DNA of 64,000 bases from Budorcas taxicolor (GCF_023091745.1 NC_068912.1:75069067-75133066); one strand, 5' to 3'. Numbered from the stretch's first letter, positions 12,054 to 24,889 are shown. Notes: generated by a model from the sequence alone, not told the origin. A program made the numbers and translations.

Positions 12054-12128
12054 GGCAATAAAGTATTTTTGAATTAAGGCATCTATATTATTTTTAGACA
12101 TAATGCTATTGCACACTTAAAAGAATAC

Positions 12129-12398
12129 TGCTGCTGCTAAGTCACTTCAGTCGTGTCCGACTCTGTGCGACCGCATAGATGGCAGCCCACCAGGCTCCCC
12201 CGTCCCTGGGATTCTCCAGGCAAGAACACTGGAGTGGGTTGCCATTTCCTTCTCCAATGCATGAAAGTGAAAAGTGAAAGGGAAGTCGCTCAGTCGTGTC
12301 TGACTCTCTGCGACCCCATGGACTGCAGCCTTCCAGCCTCCTCCTTCCATGGGATTTTCCAGGCAATAGTACTGGAGTGGGTTGCCATTGCCTTCCCC
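12129..12398 (-). mobile_element. Bov-A2 SINE inside Tigger1
   Basis: A minus-strand dimer. The 11-bp duplication taaaagaatac lies at 12118..12128 and 12420..12430. The right copy starts 21 bases beyond the SINE 5' end; the extra bases 12399..12419 are neither SINE nor Tigger1. Confidence 0.92.
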
Positions 12399-13780
12399 AC
12401 ATTTTTACATTTTATAATGTAAAAGAATACATTGTAGTATAAACGTAACTTTTAAAGGTATTTAGAAACCTAAAAATCTGTGGGGCTTGCTTCATTGCAA
12501 TATTCATTTTATTGCAGTGGTCTGGAACCAAACTTTAATATCCCGGAGGTATTCCTATAGGAATTATAATCATAATTTTTCTTTAATTGATTGTTACAAT
12601 ATTCCAATTATTACCTAAAAATTAAAAATCTCTGGGAGTCTCTCTATTGTGACTTAAACTATCTTTTTATTTCTGTTTATTTCTTGGTAAAATTCTTAAG
12701 CTTTAAAAAAGAATCTTCTTTCATTTGATTTTCATATTTTCTTTTAAGAGATCACACTCCTTTACATACTGTTTTTCCAGATTTCTTGCCTATTTGGGAA
12801 AAACAGGTGAAATATTTTCCATTTCTTTTCTTTTATGATTTCTTTAAACTTTAAAGCCTGTATTTAATATGAGACCTTAACTTGCGGTGAGTAGTTGGTT
12901 GCTGAGTTTCATACAGTTTACTGATTCTATCAGAGCTCCTACTCACTTTTCTTCTCAGCTTAATATATAGCATAAAACAGTAGAAGCCATTAAAATCAAG
13001 AGTGAGTAACTGTAGGTGGCTGTGGATTCTCGTTCTTAGTTATTCCTAAAATAGTATCAATAATCAGCTTTCTGATTATCATCCCTGCAAGCTTCCCCAA
13101 AGCCCCTTCAATTGTCAAATTTTTGACACTATACCATTTCAAAATAATGGATTGAGAAGTGAACAATTCAGTGAAGTCTTTTTTGTCACTTACGCTAAAA
13201 TAAGGTTTCTAAAGTGAAAAATTATTCTCTTTTGAGCTACATTCAGTCAAACTATTATTCTTTTATATAAAATATGGCTTTATGTAGAGTAGACCATGCT
13301 GGAGTATTGCTTAGAGCCAGCAGTGAAACCAGGAGGTCAAAAGGCCAGTGACAAATGTCTCGGAGGCTCTACAGTTGTGGATTTCTGATACACTGACTGA
13401 CAAAGTGGCTCTTAGCCATGGCTTTGCATTGGCAGTATGAGGTAGAGAGAAAAGGAAGTTTCTTTTTTTAAAAAAAATTACTTTTTAGTCTCTATATTTC
13501 TATATTATTTAATTTTTATAGTGACAATGTTTTCATTTATTACCTGTATAATTTTTCTGAGGTTTAAGTTAAGTAAAAAGACTGCAGTTGTACACATCTG
13601 AGACTAAGACTGTATTATGATTGTATTTATTATTTTTTGTGGAAAGAAAACACCAGTTTTAGTAATTATAAAATATGTACAAAACTTCAACATTCCTGAA
13701 AGATACAACTCAAGTCACAACTGTAATTGGATAAATGTAATTGGATACTTTAATATAAAGGAGAAGACTGACTGGGCAGT

Positions 13781-13895
13781 GTGTGCTCAGTTGGGCCCGA
13801 CTCTGCAACCCCATGGATTGTAGCCTGCTAGGCTCCTCTGTCCATGGAATTTTCCAGGCAAAAATACTAGAGTGGGTTTCCATTTCCTTCTCCAG
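13781..13895 (-). mobile_element. Bov-A monomer / 5'-truncated Bov-tA SINE
   Basis: A single Bov-A unit in reverse, from gtgtgctcag to ttccttctcca. The tRNA-derived head is absent. Confidence 0.85.
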
Positions 13896-14734
13896 GAAAA
13901 GCTTAGCGGGTTTGCAAAAAGTATGTAAACCATGAAAGATAAAAAGCATTTAAAAATATACAACAAATGCTTAAGAGCCTTTTTATTTCAAGTTATCCTG
14001 GTAATAAAGATCATGTAAAAATAACAAATGTGTGAAGTTTGAAGACTGTAAGTAATATGTGTTTACTTTTTAAAAATTCAAAGTTTAAACCTACGGGTTA
14101 GAATTTTGTTGTATATTTTTAAGTTAATTATGATTTAAAAGGATGACTATGTTGTCCAGAGTAAAAGCCCTGAGAATGCCCTAGTTCACAATCAGCAGAA
14201 GATACCTAAGTGAAAGTGGCTCTCAATTGTTTGTCTCTTTGGCGACCCTCACATTGTGGCTCAGAGATGGACACCTTCAGAGAACTGAAGCTGCTCCCAG
14301 CTGGTGTGTGCAAGTAATACAAAACCCAGCATACTATAGGGTTTTCTTGCAGTATAGGAATAAGCAAATCTTGTACCTTAGTGGAGGTATCCTACTAAAT
14401 TAGTCATTCAGAGTCGAGGTAGAAACCATATTTAAAAAGTAGAGGACAGGATGAATATATGATTTTCCTCTCAATAAAAAATAAATCTTGGTATAGCTCA
14501 ATAAACAAAGAGAAACACAAATTTAAGATATGATTCTCTTTAATCATTTTAATGTATAGTCCAACGCTTCCTATTTTCTATTAATAAATGTCCTTGGAGG
14601 TTAAATGATAGTGCCTTGTTATTGGAATGTGGTTTGTGTATGGTGATGGGGTTTGACCCAGTAGGTTTCAAATATGGGACATAATTTCTACTCCTTTACA
14701 TTTAAAAATCGAATTGGTTACTAAGACCATGTAT

Positions 14735-15008
14735 GCTGCTGCTGCTAGTTCACTTCAGTCATGTCCGACTCTGTGTGACCCCAGAGACGGCAGCCCACCA
14801 GGCTCCCCCGTCCCTGGGATCCTCCAGGCAAGAACACTGGAGTGGGTTGCCATTTCCTTCTCCAATGCATGAAAGTGAAAAGTGAAAGGGAAGTCACTCA
14901 GTCATGTTTGACTCTTCATGACCCCATGGACCGCAGCCTACCAGGCTCCTCTGTCCATGGGATTTTCCAGGCAAGAGTACTGGAATGGGGTGCCATCGCC
15001 TTCTCTGC
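14735..15008 (-). mobile_element. Bov-A2 SINE, full length
   Basis: Minus-strand dimer bounded by a perfect 12-bp duplication, aagaccatgtat, at 14723..14734 and 15009..15020. Confidence 0.95.
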
Positions 15009-15165
15009 AAGACCATGTATAGCTATGCTAATTATATTATAAAGATGATAGACAATTAAATAAAATCTTACTAGTAATTTTGTACCTTATGCAGTAATCC
15101 TAAACTGTTATTACGTGCTCACTGCTTAATGTAACTGTGGGTTTATTAACAATTTATATATTTTG

Positions 15166-15486
15166 GGGGCTTCTCTGGTAGTCCAGTGGTCAAGAATCCA
15201 CCTTTCAGTGGAAGGGACACTGGTTTGATTCCTGGTCTGGGAAGATTCCACATGCTGCAGAGCAACTAAGCCTGTGAGACACAACTCCTGAGCCCACGCA
15301 TTGCAACCACTGAAGCCCACATGCCTAGAGCCTGTACTCTGCCATAGAGAAGCTACTGCAGTGAGAATCCTGAGCAGTGCAGCTAGAGAGTAGCGCCCGC
15401 TTGCAGCAACTAGAGAAAAGCCCGTGTGTAGTGATGAAGACCCACCACAGCCAGAAAACAAAAGCAATAGACCCCCAAACCCCATA
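15166..15486 (+). mobile_element. CHR-type SINE
   Basis: Cetartiodactyl tRNA-derived SINE: head ggcttctctggtagtccagt, then the repeating gcaac/gagaagc body and gaagacccaccacagccag end. Duplication tatatattttg at 15155..15165 and 15487..15497. Confidence 0.9.
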
Positions 15487-16479
15487 TATATATTTTGAAA
15501 ATATACATACTTACATATGTGTGTGTATATATATATATTTATACACGTATTTATATATATACATGTTAAAATGACACAATCTAAAAATTCTGATCTTGTA
15601 GTCCAACTTTCCAGCAGAGTTCTGGGGCCTTCAGGTTAACTTGGTGTCTGGAAATCTAGTCTCATCTCTTTATGGCTTTCTTTCAACTCATTCAAAAGAT
15701 CTTAGGGAAAACTTAAGTTGGAACTTACAGAACTTAAGAATCAACTCTTTGTGTTCTCATGATTTTCTTTACACACCCGAAAGAGAAAAATGACACAGTA
15801 AAAGTGTTTTGCAGTTACTTGGGTTTTCTTTTTAGTTGTTTTAGATTTCTTTGATTGTAGCTATTGCTACCTGATTTTTTTTTTCCACCTAAGTGTGCTC
15901 ACACCAAATTTCCCTGCTCCTTGTGATCAATATTATTTTGTGAACCACTTTCTTTAGCTATCAAAGAACAGAGATTTGGCTCAGTTAGTGATTACTATCT
16001 CTTAGAGAGGCTAAGACTATAAACCTGGGATATAGCAGTCTTTTTTTTTTTTTAAGATTAATCAGAAAAATTACAAGGATTTAAAAGCAGGTTTAATAGG
16101 TCTTGTTGAAAAAATACAACACAACAAATTTCAAGATCCATATTGAAGTATCAGTTGCTTTGGCAATCCCTCTCAGATGCCATGGTTGAAAGCATTCAGG
16201 CTCTAGGGAAGTAATTCTCATAGATGAAAGCATATCAGAATTACTGGTGCTAAAGTACTTTCAGTTTGAAAGATGAAAAACACCCATTATTTTCATAATG
16301 GTATAATGGACATTTTTGGGGACCTGCCCAGATTCCCTTGATCAGGTTGGTGCTTTCACTCTGCAGATGCTGCTGACAGCTCACATCTAACACTTCTTTT
16401 GAAAATTACCCTCAGCCTGGAGCTTCCTTACTGAGAAATTCTGGGTAGGTCATGCTCCTTCCCACGTAGTCAATGACTG

Positions 16480-16714
16480 ATGATACTGTTTAGTCGCTAA
16501 GTTGTGTTTGGCTCTTTTGCAACCCCATGGACGGTAGCCTGCTAGGCTCCTCTGTCCATAGGATTTCCCAGGCAAGAACACTGGAGTGGGTTGCCATTTC
16601 CTTCTCCCGACCCAGGGATCTTCCCGACCCAGGGATCTTCCCGACCCAGGGATCAAACCCACATCTCTTGCATTGGCAGGCAGATTCTTTACCACTGAGC
16701 CACTTATGAAGCCC
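16480..16714 (-). mobile_element. Bov-tA SINE with internal 17-bp triplication
   Basis: Minus-strand copy with a 10-bp duplication, tcaatgactg, at 16470..16479 and 16715..16724. Three tandem 17-bp units (cccgacccagggatctt) occupy about 16606..16654, where ordinary members have one. Confidence 0.92.
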
Positions 16715-17061
16715 TCAATGACTGGTACCAGGATACAAAAGGCTGTTTCCTTCCTTAGGGTGAGACAACTCCGTGGTACCCTATTTTTTAAATTCAATTT
16801 TTAAAATTTAATTAAAATTTCCACTAAATCCATATCTTTGCCTGGTTTCTTCACCTGCCCTACTGCATCCCTCATTCTCATATAGATTTCACCTAACAGC
16901 AATTCTTCAATTAACTTGCACAAAAATCTCCATCTCTGGTTCTTCATCTTGAGGATCTGATTTTAGAAAAATATAAACTACAAAAATTAAAGTTCTGCAG
17001 TATCTTCTTGCCTGGAAGGTATATGCAGATTCTATATTTTGCTTACTAGTGATTCTTTGGA

Positions 17062-17329
17062 GGGAGAAGGCAATGGCACCCCACTCCAGTACTCTTGCCT
17101 GGAAAATCCCATGGATGGAGGAACCTGGTAGGCTGCAGTCCATGGGGTCGCTGAGGGTCGGATACGACTGAGCGACTTCACTTTTCACTTTCATGCATTG
17201 GAGAAGGCAATGGCAACCCACTCCTGTGTTCTTTCCTGGAGAATCCCAGGGACGGGGGAGCCTAGTGGGCTGCCATCTATGGGGTCACACAGAGTCGGAC
17301 ACGACTGAAGCGACTTAGCAGTAGCAGCA
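17062..17329 (+). mobile_element. Bov-A2 SINE, full length
   Basis: Plus-strand dimer ending in an imperfect AGC tail. Duplication gattctttgga at 17051..17061 and 17330..17340. Confidence 0.95.
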
Positions 17330-18353
17330 GATTCTTTGGAAGCCAGTATCAGGCTCCCATGCATATAGCAACTTTGGGGGTGGATTGGAGGAAACATGGA
17401 TAATACTGTTATTAAATACATGCTATTGAGATACATCTCAAATGTTAGATGGGTAAATTTTTAAAAGTTAAACAATATTGCTACAGGAAGAGACATGGAA
17501 GATTACTTTTTACTTTGTTTTTATTTCTATTAATCTGACTTCATAATATTTTCAAGATTCTAGTTAGTTATAATATCTTCAAGCAGAAATTAGAAATACT
17601 ATGGGAGTCCCTGGAATACCATTTACAGCTTGTGGTGTATATTTATAGATGGGATATGAAAGATTTCACACATTTCTCAAAGATCTTTTGAACCCTCAGT
17701 AATAAGCTTTCTCTAATTGATGGACCTGTTAATTCTTATTAGTTATTACATAAGATATTATTTATGAACTAATTTTAAGTGTTTTCATATTTTGATTGAA
17801 AAGTCTCTGATGTTTCTCCAAAAATTGAAACAAACTTAAAAAGTTTCAAGTCCTTTCCCATACCATTTCTGTCTCCTTAGTGAGTATATTTTGTTCCATG
17901 CTAAATAGCTGACATTATGCAGCAGACAAAACATAGATAACATTTAACTCTAGCAACTAATATAACTGGTTATGTACTTGGACTTCAATTTTACTGAAAA
18001 ATATTTTACTGATTGTTAAAAAATATCACAAAGTGATAGCAATCTCAATTCAAGTGTTTTTCTAAATATACCATTGAATTAAAATGTCCCAATCAATGTT
18101 CTTATTTGAAATGGTTCTTTTAAATCACCTTATTTTTTCATATGTAAAATAGAATGATATTTTCTTAAAGAATCATGTCTGTGTTTTTATGTTTTATTAC
18201 ATCCCTTTGCAAGCTGAAGTCTTATATCTCTTTTTTATAACATAATGTCTTTTTTTTTACTTTACTTTACAATACTGTATAGGTTTTAACATAATGTCTT
18301 GATAATAAAATCATCGAATTGGCTAAAGGACACTGCCACAACTTCTTGAGTGA

Positions 18354-18560
18354 GTGTTAGTCACCCAGTTGTGTCCACCTCTTTGAGACTCCATGGCCAG
18401 TAGCCCACCAGACTCCTCTCTCCATGGAAATCTCCAGGCAAGAATACTAGAGTGGGTTGCCATTTCCTCCTCCCAGGGGATCTTCCTGACCCAGGGATCA
18501 AACTCAGGTCTCCCGCATTGCAGACAGATTCTTTACTGTCTGAGCCACCAGAGAAGCCTT
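18354..18560 (-). mobile_element. Bov-tA SINE
   Basis: Minus-strand copy: body from gttagtcacccag, head at the right edge as ctgagccaccagagaagcc. Confidence 0.9.
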
Positions 18561-18876
18561 GGAGCCTTCTTAAAAGACCTCATATAGGTGATCATACTTG
18601 TAGAATCCTATTAAAAGGAGATTGTGAAGATTGCATTTCTATTAATATTTCTGAATAGATTTAGGGTCTTTTCAACATATAAGACAAAGAACAAAATAGG
18701 CAAAAATGCATTTTTATTAAAAAAAATCCTTGCTTTTAATGTCCTTAAACAACCAACTGGTATTCTAAACCTCAAACTCCAATGTGACTAAGATGCAGCT
18801 GGGATAATCAAGTAGTACAATAATTTATGCTTGTTATTTGTTTTTAAAAATTCAGCTTTATATAAAAGGTACACAT

Positions 18877-18926
18877 ATTTATATTTTATCTATTTCTTTA
18901 TCTATTTATATTTTATCTATTTCTTT
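18877..18926. repeat. 27-bp tandem duplication
   Basis: An AT-rich 27-bp unit (atttatattttatctatttc...) is present 1.85 times, identical between copies. Confidence 0.9.
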
Positions 18927-20589
18927 CTTGTTATTTTCACATAATTAATAGGTTCTCCACATTCCTTTGTATTATATAAGCACTCAAAGTAGAATTAAGG
19001 ATGGAACAGACATATAAGTTATATTATAAAATTAATTTAGAAATATATAAAATAAATTGTCCTTAGGAGTTATAAAAAATTAAGGAAATATTGCATGTAG
19101 TTTAATATTTATGTAGTAAATATAAATCATATGCTGTGTGGAGTTCTAGATAAATGTGTTTGATATTCTTGATTTTTATATCCATGGAGAATACATGAAG
19201 TAAATAGGTTTATGATATGTACTTTTTTCATAAGTCGAGAACAGATCTTTGCAACTTTTTGTTTGTGATCCAACAGTGTCATGAGACTGAACAAACCTGA
19301 AAAATTTTTCTTGTATGTTTCCGAACTTGCTACTGCCAAGCATGCCTCTGAGTATTATTATCTCCAATAAAGGTATCAAAGAAATGCTTTGGATTTGCCC
19401 AACTAACTTTTCTTCTCTTCTTAATTAAAAAAAAAACTTCTATTTGCTGTAATGCCCATCTCCGTACAACTTTTTTTCTAGGGGTGGAAGGTGGTGTGTA
19501 AATAGGAGGGACCTACATCTGGCTGCAGGCTGTTTGGCATCTGGAATTGATCTTTTAAAATTTATGTACAATTAAGCACAGTAATTTATTCTGAAATTCC
19601 AGAACCTTTCGCGTTTATTGGTGATTATAGAATCCTACAGTTGACATGCCTCTGATATTCTTCTTTGGCTTGGGATTTTACCTAAACCGTGGGCAAATTA
19701 AGGCATTTAAGAAAGAACATGAATTGTTTCTTCTATCACTTCTGTCTACATGCAGATTGTCCAAATTCATGGAAATATAAGTAAGGTCTCCGGCATCTGC
19801 TGAGCATAAGTGTTTATGATAAAACTGTGGAGAATGAGTGATTCTTTGATCTCAATATCCTAGTATGTGTAGTTCCTGCTATCATGTAATTTGAGGTTAT
19901 GCATAATGTAGCTTCCATTTGGTCCTGTTTCTCGGTAATTGTTCATGGAATTATTCAGTGCTATACTTTTACAGCATATAGAGAAAGGGGCTGTCATCTC
20001 CTTTAATATCTTTAAAATCCAGAAGCTTCTTAGGCCATCCTTCGCAAATGAAGCAAGAAGGGATATCAGTTCTTTAATGAGGAGCTATGTGAATACAACA
20101 TTAAAAATTTATTTATTTTCAGAGTCTTGGGCTGCCTTATGAAGTCACACAACATATCAATCATTCATTAATCCAATCTCTTCCCAACAACATTTCATGG
20201 AAACTGTATTGGTATCTTAAATTTTACAATCATGAGTTATTATTTTATGAACACTTAAATAGGGAAAGATTATTGTGGTTTGCTCCATTGGCACAATCTC
20301 CACTGTAATAATACCTTAGTCCAGAAGTTATACAAATGCTTAGCAATCCAATGTGTACTGTATGCTGTACACACGCTTCTAATTATCTAAGTTCAATAGA
20401 GAAAATATGCTGACTTTTGAGGATTTGTTGAAGCAAACATCTAGGCTATAACTAATTAGAGTGTTCTGTAACACCTTCAATATTAGATTATTATATTAGT
20501 CTCAACTCTACAAGGTATAAATTTGTCACATGTTCTGCTAAGTGGTATTTGCAGATAGAGGTGTGCATCACAGGGCTTATTAAGAGAAA

Positions 20590-20826
20590 AGGATTTGGAA
20601 TCAGATCAATCTGGTTCCAATCTTGTCTGCCACAGATCAGCTAAATGGCCCTGGGCAACTTAATTAACCCCTCTGGGCCATTCCACAAAATGAGGAATGA
20701 TAGTATTCAACTAACATAAGTTGTTATGAAGATCAGATCAGTTCATGTATTTAAAGAGCCAAATATATTGACTAACACATTATAGATACTCAATAAAAGT
20801 CTATATAGTTTTATTATTATTATCAG
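20590..20826 (+). mobile_element. MIR SINE, nearly full length
   Basis: Ordered MIR landmarks: ggatttggaatcagatcaat, ccctgggcaacttaatt, ctctgggccattcc, then the actcaataaaagtc end and a (TTA)-rich tail. Confidence 0.88.
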
Positions 20827-21745
20827 ATTTGTTACATCAAAATCTTTTATCTCTGTGGAGTATCTTGCCATCTTGATAGCAATGTTCCTTTATAATAATA
20901 AATCAGATAATGGCTCCATCCACTTCACTGAGAGGGCAAAGGCAAGCATTACATAAGGTCATTTTTATCTGGTTTTCTACAGTTTTCTCTTTTCAAGTAT
21001 GTAAAAACAGCTTTCACCTGGCAGTGAACTTAAAATAATGAACTCCATGATGAGTGAGTTGGGTTGTTCAACTGTGAGTAGTTGTTCTGTTCACCACTGT
21101 TCTGACAATGACATGAACTGTAGGACTAATCATGCTCCATCCGTTTAATCCAAGGAGACCATAGTTGATTCAGACTACCCTGAGGTCTTTGAGAGGAGTT
21201 ACATTTGCAAGACCAGATGCTGTTCTCAGCTCTCAAAGTCTGATACAATCCGGTACAGTCTTCGTATCTGCCTTGATCCTCAATTCTCTCTAAAACCTCA
21301 GTTAACTTTTGAGCTGTAGCAAGAGTTTTTCTGCAATATCTAAATTGGAACAGAATCTAAATTGGAACTTCTGATAGACTGAACAACACAACTCACTTTT
21401 GCCTCAGCTCCATCCTCTCAGCCCTTTGGGATGACTACTTCATGCTTTTCCTACCTGGCTGTATACCACGTAATCGGTTGGGATGCTATTTCACTTTGGC
21501 CACTGTCATTTGGCTGAAGCAGTGGTTCCCAGCAATTGTAATAAAGAGACTGGAACAATTCCATTGGCTGCTTTAGTACAGAAAGTCTTCAATGACTCTA
21601 AGACGTTCAGATATCTTGGATACTTAGAATTTTGAGTGACATTATAAAACAAACACTTGAACATTCATAAATAGTAAGTAAAATTATACAGTGTGCTTGA
21701 AAGACCATTTTAAATCCATGACCTGTTTATTAAAAGAGCTGTTTT

Positions 21746-21956
21746 TCAGTTGCTAAGTTGTGTCCGACACTTTGTGACTGCATGGACTGTAGCCTACAGG
21801 GCTCCTCTGTCCACGGACTTTTCCAGGCAAGAAAACTGGAGTGGGTTGCCATTTCCTTCTCCAGGGGACCTTCCCGACCCAGGGATTAAACCCACATCTC
21901 TTATGTCTCCTGCATTAGCAGGTGTTTTCTTTATCTTTGAGACACGAAGGAAGCTC
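21746..21956 (-). mobile_element. Bov-tA SINE
   Basis: Minus-strand copy with the body at 21750..21870 and a diverged head at the right end. A small extra stretch (cttatgtctcctgc) lies within the head region. Confidence 0.88.
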
Positions 21957-22168
21957 TTACTGGAAGAGGGTATATATTATATTAAAGTTTAAGCTTTTTC
22001 CTAACTTTACTAGAACTCCTTATAAAGAAAGCATTAACCTCTGATCCAGTTACTATCTGCTGAATTAAAACATCGGTTGAATTTGGTTCTCCTCACCTCT
22101 CCTCACAGCTGAAAATTAACCTATTTATGATGAAACTTGTTCTTTAACATTGGAGAGAAGAGTATTTT

Positions 22169-22274
22169 ATTTTGTCTGTGCCACATGGCTTGTGCGATCT
22201 TATTTTCCTGCCCAGAAATTGAACCCAGGGCCACAGCAGTGAAAATGCCAAGTACTAACCACTGGAACCTCTCA
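22169..22274 (-). mobile_element. Short CHR-type SINE
   Basis: In reverse it carries ccagtggttagtac and ccctgggttcaatttctggg, a tRNA-like head and short body. A 13-bp duplication, agaagagtatttt, lies at 22156..22168 and 22275..22287. Confidence 0.8.
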
Positions 22275-24622
22275 AGAAGAGTATTTTTAAGCTTGATTCT
22301 CGTTTTCTTGCTGTTTGATACTTTTAGGTTTTAGGCACTGGGTTGTACACTAAATTTTATGCAACCACTATAGGAACGGAGCATGGGGGATAAAGAAATG
22401 CAACTGGATTTTTTTGAGAGTAATCCCTTTCCTTGTGAGAGGATTAAACTCTTTTGTCCAGAGCTAGTGTCTTTAGATCCCCTCAACACTTTTTACTGAG
22501 GATTTACCATATGATTGATGTGGTCAATAAATTAAAAGCAATCTGAGAATCTTCTGTAGATTTGGAACTACAGAAGAAATGAAAATTAATTAATTTTTAA
22601 TTAACCTGATCAATTTGCAGTAATGGAGACTTTTCAGATTTTAAATGTTTTAGAAAGTAATCAGGCAAAGAAAATGCTTTTGAGAGGAAATCTTTCAATG
22701 GATAGATTATATAAGATCATAGAAATAATTCAGTCTCACTAGAGTCATTAACATATTACAAATGAGAAATTAAATGAATAGTTATAAAGTGTTCATATTT
22801 CCTCATAGAGGAAGAATCATAGGCAATGATTTGAAAGCCTCACATCTACTGTCCCCTTCAGCTAAAAATAAAAGCAAAAAAGTAACAGCATTCTGACATT
22901 TTGACTACTTAGTAATTTGTTCATCCTTAATTGAAAAATATCTAGTACCCTGTGCTTTCCAAAAATATGGTGGAAAAGTGTACACGCTGGTGAGAAAGGA
23001 GAGGAAAACGAATTTTGAATTTAAACTGTCTTATGAATGATAAGGTGGTTAACTTTTCACTGAAAGAGCTTATGGAGGAGATGTAAAACCAGAGAGAAAA
23101 AGAGGGGCCAAGAAGAATCAGACAATGATTTGAGGCTTTTAAAAATATCATATGTTTCTGGTGATTTTGCATTTTCATGCTTTTTGTCTTAAGACATTAA
23201 CAACTTATTAAAATTCAGTAAACACTTGGTCCTACTAAGCCACAAATATTTAAATTCTACGAAATCAATAATTATCTTCAACATCATTTCAAAAAGGAAA
23301 TGCAGCAGTTATTTATACACAAACATTTTAAACTGGAATTCCCCTTTTATATAGGGCTGCTTGATACACATTCCTTATATGGGAATACCTGTTCCAATTA
23401 CTTAATCAAAGAAATTCTTATTTATGGACACTGGGGATTTCTTTCCCTTCCATCCTAATATAATATGTACAGTAAGAATAATTCTTCCTCTTGGTCTAAA
23501 CTCTTCCTTTCTTCTTCTCCAAAAAGAAAAAGAAGAAGGGCATAATGGATAGTAGGAGACAAAAAGAGTGGGAAGAAGTGAGGAAAATAAGGGATTAAAG
23601 GCTTTGGAAATCTCCAGAGTAGGGGCATACAAGTTTTTTCAGAACTAGGTTTTTTGATCAGAAACTGGTATGTGGGTTACCTTTATAACAGCGGCACATT
23701 GAAAAGGTCTACACCAACATGTGACTCAGAAGTAAGTCAAGAGCTTGTGGAGGTTTTACTTATATGTAATTTCCGTCTTTCTTCCTCACCCAAAGTTTTA
23801 TGATGTTGCTTAATGCAGTTAAATTTGATGAGGTCAAAAGCAGACAGTTTCAATTACCATCAAATTATAATTACTAATTGTTTAGAAGCTGAGAGTATTA
23901 AAACACTGATGGCAGAGGGCAGATTATGCAGCCCAGGGTACACTTTTTTAATAAAAAAGGCAAGTGTTCTTCAGTGGGATCAGATAGGCCAATTGTGAGC
24001 ATGAGCAGCATGGTGGATATCCAGCAATGGTTGAGGTTAGAGTTGGGGGAGGAGGTGAACCTTTACCCATGGTTTGGCACACAGGGGTAACCATGAGAGG
24101 AGGACCCGATCCCTCTGCCATGGCCAACTGATGTTCTCACAGGATATCTCTTTTCTCTGGGCTTTTAGTTCTACAATCCAATCAGTGAAATACTTTACAA
24201 ATATGATGGATTAAATATAAAGATGTCAATTAACTGGCCCTGGTGTTGAATCAGTATTTATTCATTCTGTTACTAAGAGAAAACATCTTCTCAAATAAGT
24301 GATTTACAACTTTTGGAAACAAATTGTTAAAAATTACCTGTGTAGCTTCCTTTACAGATATATACAATGGTGAACAAAACAAAAAGTAAAAAACAAAGAA
24401 CTTCCTTTTCAAAAAGTATGCTTAAATTTATTTCTTCTTATTTGTAGGATTTGTCAATCACTGCAGTCAATTCTTTTTCCCCTTGCTGAGAAAGTTTCTA
24501 ACTGGTTTCATAGTTAGCTAGCTTATCAAAGCACAGTAAAATCACAAAATTTTAAAAATATTTTTTTGCCACAGTACAGTGTTTTACTAATTAAAATTGT
24601 CAATAAGGAATTCACTTCTTAC

Positions 24623-24715
24623 CTTGTCAGAAGGTTTAAATGGATTTCCTTGTCCACTAATTCCACCACTGATACTAAATCCAAGGCCAGGATTCTTTTC
24701 TATTCTTACACAAAA
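24623..24715 (-). CDS. LRRC7: LRRC7 (densin-180) internal exon, first part of PDZ domain
   Basis: This 93-bp exon is 31 codons in phase 0 at both ends. Its translation begins [18 protein letters not shown] and ends NPFKPSDK. I recognise this as the start of the densin-180 PDZ domain. NPGLGF holds the carboxylate-binding loop that receives the C-terminal tail of partner proteins. The paralogue ERBIN has a different residue before LGF, so LRRC7 fits better. On the minus strand the acceptor is a long T-rich tract ending ACATAG (24716 upward) and the donor is GTAAGAAG (24622 downward). There are no stops or frameshifts. Densin is a postsynaptic scaffold reported to bind CaMKII and alpha-actinin. 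The second half of the PDZ domain must lie on later exons, which I could not find between 1 and 24622. Exon boundaries are seen directly; gene identity comes from family knowledge. Confidence 0.93.
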
Positions 24716-24889
24716 CTATGTAAAAAAAGATAAAAAAAGTAATCAAATACATGTAAAGCTAAATATCTTCAAATAATTGTATCCTACTAGAAAAGATTCA
24801 CATTTCACTTAAGTTCTCAGGGTTAGCCTATGTTAACTTGGTACACAAAAGACAGTATAAACTCTGACAAAATAGTATTTCTCTGGTGG

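Larger units (their letters stand above)
11474..12558 (+). mobile_element. Tigger1-type mariner, internally deleted, with nested insertions
   Basis: Left terminal inverted repeat aggcataccttgttttactg at 11475 and its degraded inverse near 12545 flank Tigger1 5' sequence (gaaggtttgtggcaac, gccatttttccaacagc) and 3' sequence (gcaataaagtatttttgaat, gacataatgctattgcacac). The transposase region is missing, so the element is non-autonomous. It later received an L1 tail, a 27-nt SINE head and a Bov-A2. Confidence 0.88.
1..24622 (-). other. LRRC7: LRRC7 intron downstream of the PDZ exon (partial)
   Basis: Intron sequence on the 3' side of the PDZ exon. Apart from the listed repeats I see no gene in 1..884, 4320..4939, 6600..7400, 7608..8280, 8963..9319, 9615..11473, 12559..13780, 13896..14722, 15498..16469, 17341..18353, 18561..20589, 20827..21745 and 22288..24622. 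These are AT-rich and lack recognisable exons. Minor items: purine-rich tract 10745..10816, TA-rich tract 15515..15562, and a possible very old repeat at 4340..4870. I scanned the minus strand for the remaining PDZ codons and found none, so the last exon probably lies beyond the window. Confidence 0.75.

Noticed and set aside
19127..19379. Minus-strand frames of 67-70 codons considered as the missing PDZ exon
   Set aside because: The translation does not resemble the second half of a densin PDZ domain and lacks correct splice borders.
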